A DNA stretch of 6,251 nt from Deltaproteobacteria bacterium (GTDB lineage: Bacteria > Desulfobacterota > Binatia > UBA9968 > CAXXLF01). The notes under the pieces were generated by a model. It was not told where the DNA came from, did no database searches, and was given only the letters and a program-made list of their open reading frames with translations. The stretch's first letter is position 1. Every line of letters begins with the position of its first letter. Made by a program: the position numbers and the translations under genes. Where the stretch lies: contig JACZXR010000155.1 in NCBI GenBank assembly GCA_022571535.1, positions 1-6,251 of the forward strand. The letters run 5' to 3'. Shown here piece after piece: positions 1 through 5,152 of the stretch.

Positions 1-1
1 A

Positions 2-29
2 TTGACAACCTTTTTCCCTATGATATTAG
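2..29 (+). promoter_or_regulatory. Possible sigma-70-type promoter for the truncated substrate-binding gene
   Basis: A perfect TTGACA lies at 2-7. A 16-base spacer separates it from TATTAG at 24-29, which matches the -10 consensus at four of six positions. It sits just upstream of a strong ribosome binding site and start codon. The -10 is weak and the region is AT-rich, so this is only a candidate. Confidence 0.3.
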
Positions 30-46
30 TGCCTTCGTAACAATAC

Positions 47-52
47 AGGAGG
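47..52 (+). promoter_or_regulatory. Ribosome binding site of the substrate-binding fragment
   Basis: A full AGGAGG at 47-52 lies five bases before the ATG at 58. It fixes that start, and it shows that the 5' end of this otherwise broken gene is intact. Confidence 0.75.
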
Positions 53-57
53 CTATT

Positions 58-441
58 ATGAAGCTCAGGACCATTGCGGTTATCAGTACCTTCACCCTCG
101 GACTGTTCGCCGGGCCGTTTCCCACCGAAGCGCAGAAGGCGACGAAAATTCCGCAGGTAGTTTACATTTCAATGGGGTCCTCACGCACATCTTCGGGCTT
201 TAAAGCATTTCGGCAAGGGCTGCGCGAACTCGGCTATGTGGACGAACAAAATATCGTCCTCGTGACCCGAGGTGCGCGTAGAGAGCGCGATCGGCTTCCT
301 GCTTTCGCGACTGAGTTGGTACGGCTCAAGGTTGATGTCATTGTCACCTCGGCAGCGCCGCCAGCGGTTCGTGCTGCGCAGCGGGCAACCCGGACGATCC
401 CTATCGTCATCGACTTTAAGGCGTACCAACTCAGCAGCTAG
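58..441 (+). pseudogene. ABC-type substrate-binding protein (PF04392-like), C-terminally truncated remnant
   Basis: The 127-residue product begins with a typical Sec signal peptide: basic MKLR, a hydrophobic stretch to about residue 20, and likely cleavage around TEA-QK at about 25. The mature part resembles the start of the periplasmic substrate-binding family of ABC transporters. It has GFKAFRQGLRELGYV near residues 47-61, then ELVRLKVDVIVT, and the hallmark RATRTIPIVI at about 108-117. Family members run about 320-330 residues and continue with a second lobe after IPIV. Here homology stops at that point and about ten unrelated residues lead to a TAG. The coding sequence is broken where an inverted paralog fragment begins (about 406-414). 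A stable secreted product is unlikely because one lobe and the hinge are missing. The ligand is unknown. The 5' end has a good ribosome binding site, so the gene was probably expressed before it was broken. Confidence 0.7.
311..434. repeat. Imperfect inverted repeat formed by two paralogous substrate-binding gene fragments
   Basis: CTGAGTTGGTACG at 311-323 recurs exactly as its reverse complement at 422-434. Extending inward to 336 and 409 gives 22 of 26 matching bases. Both arms encode the same protein segment, ELVRLKVD, each on its own strand. The repeat therefore comes from two gene-family members joined in opposite orientation, not from a transposon end or a terminator. The mismatches show that the arms are paralogs and not a fold-back copy of one sequence. 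Confidence 0.7.
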
Positions 442-484
442 GTCGGGGAGCCGCTCCAGATTACCCTCTGCGTAACGGTACTCC
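414..484 (-). pseudogene. Internal fragment of a second ABC-type substrate-binding protein, inverted
   Basis: Read on the minus strand from about 484 down to 414, the sequence encodes EYRYAEGNLERLPD and then LAAELVRLKVD. This is the conserved segment that in PF04392-type proteins lies between the ELGYVEGxNI region and the VIV strand. The reading frame extends on both sides, but homology does not: on the left it runs into the antisense of the forward fragment, on the right into the antisense of the LysR gene. No start, signal peptide or second lobe belongs to it. It is a piece of about 24 codons left by rearrangement and is not expected to make a functional protein. It matches the family consensus better (AEGNLERLPDLAAELV) than the forward copy does, so it comes from a different family member. 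Confidence 0.6.
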
Positions 485-514
485 TTATCTGACCTCCATC
501 TCACCCAGCCAGCC

Positions 515-1360
515 GTGAGCCTTCAAGTAAAGGCTCTGGAAAACGATCTGGGTCTCCCCTTGCTGGAACGGGGTGGTCCTAAGCTCCGCCTGACACAGGC
601 CGGCGAGGCCCTCTACCGCTGCGCCGTCTCGATACTCCATGCAAAGGATGAGGCTGAAAGGGCTATCGATGAGTTGAGCGCGGCAACCAAGGGGAAACTT
701 ATCCTCGGAGCCAATACCACCGGGGGCATGTACATCCTTCCCCGGATTGTAAGGGCTTTTAAGGAACTTTATCCCCAAACGGAGGTCATTTTTCAGATCG
801 AGTCAACGGAATGGCTTTACGAAAAGATTCTCCAAAACGTTGTGGACATGGGACTTGTCGGCGGCCCCACTGAGGACCGTCGGTTTGGAGTGGAGCCGAT
901 CTGCCTTGACCACGTGGAGCTCATCGTCTCTCCCTCCCATCCCTTTTCCTCCCTTGCGAAGGTTTCCCTGAAGGATCTTAAACCCCAGCCCTGTATCCTT
1001 CCCTTGCAGGGGTCACGAACACGCCAGCTCGTAGAGCGCAGGCTCAAAGAGGCAGGTGTTACATTACGGATGGTCATGCAGCTTCCTGGAACCGAGGCGG
1101 TAAAAAAGGCCGTGGAGGCCAACCTGGGCATTGCTTTTGTCTCCAGATACTCTGTGGAGAATGAGTGCACCCTCGGCAAGCTCAAGATCATTGCCATTGA
1201 ACGCTTTGACCTTACTCGGCATATGGAACTCATCTACCGAAAGCAGAAGTACTTCTCCCCTGTGGCCCAGCGTTTTCGAGAGTTTGCTTATGCCTATGCC
1301 CAACAACACCTGACCCAGCCCCGCCGAAAAGTGAAACGAGTGATAAAACCCGTTGATTGA
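515..1360 (+). CDS. LysR-type transcriptional regulator, N-terminally truncated (probable pseudogene)
   Basis: The GTG at 515 would give 281 residues, but LysR-family homology starts earlier. Codons 488-514 read SDLHLTQPA and lead straight into VSLQVKALE, the usual second half of the helix-turn-helix. A TAA at 473-475 closes the frame, and no usable start lies between it and 515. The first roughly 30 residues of the winged-helix domain are therefore absent. What remains, numbered from the GTG, is the wing (LLERGGPKLRLTQAGEAL, about 16-33), a linker helix to about 57, and a complete effector-binding PBP2 domain (about 60-265, starting KGKLILGANTTGGMYILPR), then a basic tail. The domain resembles CysB/CbbR-like members, but the effector is not evident. 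Its position in front of sat suggests it once regulated sulfur genes. Without its DNA-reading helices it probably cannot do so now. The downstream frame is intact, which points to recent damage, or to a chimeric assembly. Confidence 0.75.
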   Translation: MSLQVKALENDLGLPLLERGGPKLRLTQAGEALYRCAVSILHAKDEAERAIDELSAATKGKLILGANTTGGMYILPRIVRAFKELYPQTEVIFQIESTEWLYEKILQNVVDMGLVGGPTEDRRFGVEPICLDHVELIVSPSHPFSSLAKVSLKDLKPQPCILPLQGSRTRQLVERRLKEAGVTLRMVMQLPGTEAVKKAVEANLGIAFVSRYSVENECTLGKLKIIAIERFDLTRHMELIYRKQKYFSPVAQRFREFAYAYAQQHLTQPRRKVKRVIKPVD

Positions 1361-1382
1361 GCCATAAACGAATCTTTATAGT
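1353..1382 (+). promoter_or_regulatory. Candidate sigma-70-type promoter for the sat-apr-qmo operon
   Basis: TTGATT at 1353-1358 (overlapping the LysR stop) and TATAGT at 1377-1382 match the -35 and -10 consensus at four and five of six positions, with an 18-base spacer. A start near 1389 would leave a leader of about 114 bases before sat. A second, perfect TTGACA at 1458-1463 has only a poor -10 (TATGCG, 15-base spacer), so I prefer the upstream pair. Confidence 0.35.
1364..1379. repeat. Short palindrome in the sat leader, possible operator
   Basis: ATAAA at 1364-1368 and TTTAT at 1375-1379 form a perfect 5-base inverted repeat around six bases. It lies inside the candidate promoter, between the -35 and -10. 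Its size and AT-rich arms are like sites bound by dimeric regulators, but it is not a clean T-N11-A LysR box (the spacing is T-N12-A). With arms this short, chance is a real alternative. Confidence 0.25.
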
Positions 1383-1502
1383 AAACGAGATGATTATTTA
1401 TTTGCCTTCTATGCCCTCGTTGTCTAGAATCTGCCGCAACAGAAAGGACGGAGCCTTTTGACATTGTTTTAGACGAGATATGCGGGATAGTAAGGAACCA
1501 AG

Positions 1503-2720
1503 ATGGCCTTAGTGAATCCACACGGTAAAGAAAAAAAACTGAAACCTCTCCTCCTTACGGGGGACCAATTCAGAGAAGAGAAGCAAAAGGCCAAGAGTCT
1601 GCCCCAAGTCATGTTGACGTCCAGAGAGACCTCAGATCTCATCATGTTAGGCATTGGGGCCTTTACCCCCCTTGATGGATTCATGACAAAGGAAGACTGG
1701 AAGGGCGTTTGTGATGACTACAGGACGAGCCAAGGTATTTTCTGGCCCGTTCCCATTACTCTGTCAGTCCCCCGAGAGCAAGCGGATCGATTGAAGGACG
1801 GCCAAGAGGTTGCTTTGACTGACGAAGAAACCGACGAGCTCATGGGGAGCATGACCGTTCAGGAAAAATACACGATTGACAAGACCTATGAGTGTAAACA
1901 GGTCTTTAAGACCACCGATACGCAGCATCCTGGAGTGGCCAAGTTGATGGCCCAAGGTGAGGTCAACCTGGCCGGGACGGTGAAGGTGTTCAGCGAGAGC
2001 TATTACCCTGAGCTCTATAAGGACGTCTATTTGCGCCCGGCACAGACGAGGGAGATTTTTCAGAACAAGGGATGGAACACCGTTGCCGCATTGCAACTCA
2101 GGAATCCAATGCATCGCTCTCACGAGTATTTGGCGAAGGTTGCCATAGAGATCTGCGATGGCGTGTTGATCCACCAATTGATCGGAAAGCTCAAGCCTGG
2201 TGACATCCCTGCCGAGGTTAGGGTGAGGGCTGTCAACGCATTGGTGGAAAACTATTTTGTCAAAGATACCTGCATCCAGGCTGGGTATCCCATGGAGATG
2301 CGCTATGCCGGCCCCCGCGAGGCGTTACTCCACGCCGTGTTCCGACAGAACTATGGGTGCAGTCACCTTATTGTGGGACGGGACCATGCGGGGGTCGGGG
2401 AGTACTACGGACCTTTTGATGCCCATCGAATCTTTGATGAGATCCCCAAAGACTCTCTGGAACTTCAACCTCTAAAGATGGACTGGACCTTTTACTGTTA
2501 TAAGTGCAACGGGGTCGCTTCCATAAGGACCTGCCCTCATTGTAAGGAGGACAGGCTGCTCCTAAGCGGTACCATGTTAAGAAGGATGTTGTCCGGCGAG
2601 GAGGAGGTCCCTGATCATTTCAGTCGACCCGAGGTTCTCACAATCTTAAAGGACTACTATGCAAAGCTGGATGAAAAAGTGGAGGTGAAACTCCATAAGT
2701 ACGCAGAGGGTGAAAAGTAG
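1503..2720 (+). CDS. sat: Sulfate adenylyltransferase (ATP sulfurylase), dissimilatory type
   Basis: This cytoplasmic enzyme interconverts ATP plus sulfate and APS plus pyrophosphate. It is the entry step of sulfate reduction, or the ATP-yielding last step of sulfite oxidation when run backwards. The 405 residues match the homo-oligomeric single-domain Sat family. An N-terminal PUA-like domain covers about 1-180, with MLGIGAFTPLDGFM at about 48-61. The catalytic domain carries the nucleotide-binding QLRNPMHRSH (198-207, the QxRNPxHxxH motif) and GRDHAG (292-297). Four cysteines at 332, 335, 344 and 347 (CYKC and CPHC) form the zinc site seen in many bacterial and archaeal homologs. SGTMLRRML (355-363) opens the C-terminal part. 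No APS-kinase domain is fused. AAGGA at 1492-1496, six bases before the ATG, supports this start. aprB follows 17 bases after the stop, which implies co-transcription. Confidence 0.97.
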   Translation: MALVNPHGKEKKLKPLLLTGDQFREEKQKAKSLPQVMLTSRETSDLIMLGIGAFTPLDGFMTKEDWKGVCDDYRTSQGIFWPVPITLSVPREQADRLKDGQEVALTDEETDELMGSMTVQEKYTIDKTYECKQVFKTTDTQHPGVAKLMAQGEVNLAGTVKVFSESYYPELYKDVYLRPAQTREIFQNKGWNTVAALQLRNPMHRSHEYLAKVAIEICDGVLIHQLIGKLKPGDIPAEVRVRAVNALVENYFVKDTCIQAGYPMEMRYAGPREALLHAVFRQNYGCSHLIVGRDHAGVGEYYGPFDAHRIFDEIPKDSLELQPLKMDWTFYCYKCNGVASIRTCPHCKEDRLLLSGTMLRRMLSGEEEVPDHFSRPEVLTILKDYYAKLDEKVEVKLHKYAEGEK

Positions 2721-2725
2721 AATCC

Positions 2726-2731
2726 AGGAGG
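2726..2731 (+). promoter_or_regulatory. Strong ribosome binding site of aprB
   Basis: AGGAGG at 2726-2731 lies six bases before the aprB ATG, in the 17-base gap after sat. A consensus site here fits the high level at which APS reductase is usually made. Confidence 0.8.
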
Positions 2732-2737
2732 AAAGAT

Positions 2738-3205
2738 ATGCCAACCTACGTCAATCCGAATAAATGCGACGGCTGCAAGGCCCTGGACCGGCCTGCCTGC
2801 CATCACATCTGTCCGACCGACCTCATGGTGTTGGACAAGGCCCTCGGGAAGGCTTACAACCAGGAGCCTGACCAATGCTGGGAATGCTACGCGTGCGTGA
2901 AAGTCTGTCCTCAGACAGCTATCGACATGCGGGGGTACGCAGACGTGGTGCCGTTGGGGGCGAGCCTCACGCCGCTCAGAGGGACCGACTCGATTATGTG
3001 GACGGTGAAGTTTAGGGACGGACAGACAAAGCGCTTCAAGTACCCTATACGAACGACCCAGTGGGGCTCCATTGATCCCGGCAAGTACGCTCTGCCTCCG
3101 ACCCCGGAGGATATTAAAAGCCAAATGCTCTGCGGCGAGCCCAAGTGGCTGATGGTGGACCAGCTGCCCGTGATATCTTCAAAACTAAATAAGCGAGGTG
3201 AATGA
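2738..3205 (+). CDS. aprB: Adenylylsulfate reductase beta (iron-sulfur) subunit
   Basis: AprB is the electron-transfer subunit of dissimilatory APS reductase. It carries two [4Fe-4S] clusters that link the FAD of AprA to the external partner, here presumably the Qmo complex. The 155-residue length is normal. The N-terminal ferredoxin-like part shows C10, C13, C21 and C25 (with the loop typical of AprB between the second and third cysteine), then C47, C50, C53 and C57 in CWECYACVKVCP. W48, directly after C47, corresponds to the conserved tryptophan placed between FAD and the proximal cluster in the Archaeoglobus structure. Residues from about 75 onward form the beta-strand region and the long C-terminal tail that wraps around AprA. 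There is no signal peptide, so it is cytoplasmic. The stop lies three bases before the aprA ATG, so the two subunits are probably translationally coupled. Confidence 0.97.
   Translation: MPTYVNPNKCDGCKALDRPACHHICPTDLMVLDKALGKAYNQEPDQCWECYACVKVCPQTAIDMRGYADVVPLGASLTPLRGTDSIMWTVKFRDGQTKRFKYPIRTTQWGSIDPGKYALPPTPEDIKSQMLCGEPKWLMVDQLPVISSKLNKRGE
3195..3200 (+). promoter_or_regulatory. Ribosome binding site of aprA inside the aprB 3' end
   Basis: GAGGTG at 3195-3200, eight bases before the aprA ATG, lies in the last codons of aprB. Ribosomes finishing aprB would stop at the aprA start, which suits one-to-one synthesis of the heterodimer. Confidence 0.6.
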
Positions 3206-3208
3206 GGG

Positions 3209-5083
3209 ATGACGCAACCAGAGACTGAAACCGTCGAAACCGATGTGTTGATTCTCGGCGGGGGAATGGCCGGCTGTGGGGCCGCCTTTGAAGCCGCCCA
3301 GTGGGCTAAGGCCAAGGGGCTTAGGGTGATTATCGTAGAGAAGGCTGTCATTGAGCGAAGTGGGGCTGTGGCCATGGGGCTATCGGCCATCAACTGTTAC
3401 ATGGGGATGCGCTGGAATCAAAATAAGCCCGAGGACTTCGTTCACTATGTGCGCAATGACCTGATGGGGCTCTCCCGCGAGGACCTGGTCTACGACATTG
3501 CCCGGCACGTCGATTCATCGGTACACATGTTCGAGGATTGGGGGCTCCCCATCTTCAAGAACCCAGACGGGACTTACAAACGTGAGGGCCGCTGGCAGAT
3601 CATGATCCACGGCGAGTCGTACAAGCCCATTGTCGCCGAGGCCGCAAGGTCCGCGGTGGGTGAGAACAATGTCTACGAGCGAATCTTCGCTGCCAGGCTT
3701 CTCCTGGACAGCAAGGTCCCAAACAGGATCGCAGGCGCCATCGGTTTCAGCGTTCGAGACAACAAAATCTACGTCTTTAAGGCCAAAGCTGTAATATCCT
3801 CTGCCGGGGGGGCCACAGGTGTTTTCCGTCCTCACGCCCACGCCGAGGGGTTGGGCCGGATCTGGTACGCCCCATGGAACACGGGGTCAGTTTACAGTCT
3901 CATGATCCAGGCGGGAGCCAGGATGACCCAGATGGAACACCGGCTCGTGGTGGCACGATTCAAGGACGGGTACGGCCCGGTCGGGATGTGGTTTCTGCTA
4001 TTCAAAGCCCTCTTTAAGAATGCAAAAGGGGAGCTGGTAGAGGATAAGTGGGCCAATCTCCTTAACGAGTGGGCGCCGTACGGGACCAATAAGCCGATCC
4101 CGACGCCTCTGAGAAATCACCAGATGCTGACTGACTTCAGGGCAGGTGGTGGTCCTTTCTACCTCAGAACCGATGAAGCCCTGCAGCGGATGTTCATGGA
4201 AGCCCAAAATGACCCCAAGAAGATCCGCGAGATTGAGTCGGAGGCCTGGGAGGACTTTCTCGACATGACCATGTCCCAAGCCCTGATCTGGGCGTCTGAC
4301 AACATCGATCCCGCCAAAACTCCGACCGAGGTCGTGTTGACGGAGCCTTACCTCATGGGCTCCCACGCTTCAGGCGTTGGGGCCTGGGTGAGCGGTCCGG
4401 AAGACGTAGCACCCAAGGAGTACTTCTGGGGTTACAATCGCATGACGACGGTCAATGGCTTATTTGCTGCCGGGGATGGTGTCGGTGGCTCCGCTCACAA
4501 GTTCTCCTCAGGCTCCTACACCGAGGGGCGCCTAGCAGGGAAAGCAGCGGTGGCCTATGTGTTGGACCAAGGAACGAGCCCAAACATCGACCAAGATCAA
4601 GTAGAAGCCATCAAGGTCGAACTCTGGAAGCCGTTTGAGAACTACGAAAAAGGGAAGGGCTCTTCCACCAGGGATGACATCAACCCGAACTACATCTATC
4701 CCAAGATGGCCCTCCACCGTCTCCAGAAGATCATGGACGAGTATGTGGCCGGGCTGGGGTCTCAGTTCATCACCACTGAGGCCATGCTGCTTAAGGGACT
4801 GGAGCGCCTCCAGGTCTTCAAGGAAGATCTCCAGCACCTAGCGGCCAGAGATCTCCACGACCTGCTCCGCTGCTGGGAGGTGTGGGACCGGGTATGGTGT
4901 TCTGACGCCCACATCCGGCATATGCTCTTCAGGCAGGAGACTCGCTGGCCTGGTTATTACTACCGAGCCGATTACCCGAAAATGGATGAACAGAACTGGA
5001 AGGTATTCACCAACTCCCGGTATGACGCAAAAACCGGTGAGTGGCACTTGCAGAAGATTCCCTTCCTCACCAACTTCGCGTAA
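3209..5083 (+). CDS. aprA: Adenylylsulfate reductase alpha (FAD) subunit
   Basis: AprA is the catalytic flavoprotein of APS reductase. It converts APS to sulfite and AMP in the cytoplasm through an FAD-sulfite adduct, or runs the reverse reaction. The 624-residue product belongs to the fumarate reductase/succinate dehydrogenase flavoprotein fold. The FAD dinucleotide site is DVLILGGGMAGCGAA (12-26), with the acidic ribose-binding E44 in IIVEKA. SGAVAMGLSAIN (51-62) ends in N62. R250 in ARFKDGYGPVG and H386 in MGSHASGVGAWVSGP line up, by my reading of the family, with the substrate-binding Asn74, Arg265 and His398 of Archaeoglobus AprA. GLFAAGDGVGGSAHKFSSGS (418-437) is the second FAD-contacting block. 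No key residue is missing and there is no frameshift. Sequence type alone does not tell me whether it works reductively or oxidatively. A hairpin follows directly after the stop. Confidence 0.97.
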   Translation: MTQPETETVETDVLILGGGMAGCGAAFEAAQWAKAKGLRVIIVEKAVIERSGAVAMGLSAINCYMGMRWNQNKPEDFVHYVRNDLMGLSREDLVYDIARHVDSSVHMFEDWGLPIFKNPDGTYKREGRWQIMIHGESYKPIVAEAARSAVGENNVYERIFAARLLLDSKVPNRIAGAIGFSVRDNKIYVFKAKAVISSAGGATGVFRPHAHAEGLGRIWYAPWNTGSVYSLMIQAGARMTQMEHRLVVARFKDGYGPVGMWFLLFKALFKNAKGELVEDKWANLLNEWAPYGTNKPIPTPLRNHQMLTDFRAGGGPFYLRTDEALQRMFMEAQNDPKKIREIESEAWEDFLDMTMSQALIWASDNIDPAKTPTEVVLTEPYLMGSHASGVGAWVSGPEDVAPKEYFWGYNRMTTVNGLFAAGDGVGGSAHKFSSGSYTEGRLAGKAAVAYVLDQGTSPNIDQDQVEAIKVELWKPFENYEKGKGSSTRDDINPNYIYPKMALHRLQKIMDEYVAGLGSQFITTEAMLLKGLERLQVFKEDLQHLAARDLHDLLRCWEVWDRVWCSDAHIRHMLFRQETRWPGYYYRADYPKMDEQNWKVFTNSRYDAKTGEWHLQKIPFLTNFA

Positions 5084-5090
5084 ATTTCTT

Positions 5091-5125
5091 GGGGGGTTGG
5101 TAGCTTCCTAGCCATGCGGCCCCCC
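5091..5125 (+). promoter_or_regulatory. Intercistronic RNA hairpin between aprA and qmoA
   Basis: GGGGGG at 5091-5096 can pair with CCCCCC at 5120-5125. Inside that, TGG/CCA (5098-5100 with 5112-5114) and TAG/CTA (5101-5103 with 5108-5110) close a CTTC loop, with a one-base bulge at 5111 and an asymmetric internal loop at 5115-5119. It begins eight bases after the aprA stop. No run of T follows, so it is not a standard intrinsic terminator. A role in stabilising the upstream sat-aprBA message or tuning qmo expression is inferred. Confidence 0.5.
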
Positions 5126-5137
5126 TCTCCCAATTGA

Positions 5138-5143
5138 AAGGGG
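5138..5143 (+). promoter_or_regulatory. Ribosome binding site that decides the qmoA start
   Basis: AAGGGG at 5138-5143 lies nine bases before an in-frame GTG (5153) but 15 bases before the in-frame ATG (5159). The spacing favours GTG. AGGGG at 5139-5143 can also pair with CCCCT at 5122-5126, which would hide the site. Confidence 0.45.
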
Positions 5144-5152
5144 TAAGACTCA

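Noticed and set aside
181..504. A 107-codon open frame on the minus strand across the broken region
   Set aside because: Only about 24 of its codons (484 to 414) resemble a protein family. The rest is antisense of the forward substrate-binding fragment and of LysR, with no ribosome binding site, so it is not a gene of that length.
1443..1459. AAAGG-N6-CCTTTT hairpin before sat as a terminator
   Set aside because: The stem is only five base pairs, weak in GC, with four T after it. It is too weak to call a terminator, and it lies between the LysR stop and sat, where the leader would have to be transcribed.
1458..1484. Second sat promoter with perfect TTGACA
   Set aside because: No acceptable -10 lies at 16-18 bases. 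The nearest, TATGCG at 15 bases, is poor, so the TTGATT/TATAGT pair further upstream was preferred.
2657..3124. A 155-codon minus-strand open frame opposite aprB
   Set aside because: It is antisense to a clear AprB coding sequence, shows no recognisable domain, and is the kind of shadow frame expected in GC-biased codons.
5091..5143. Intrinsic terminator ending a sat-aprBA transcript
   Set aside because: The hairpin is strong but is followed by CTCCCAATTG with no T-run, and qmoA follows at once with its own ribosome binding site.
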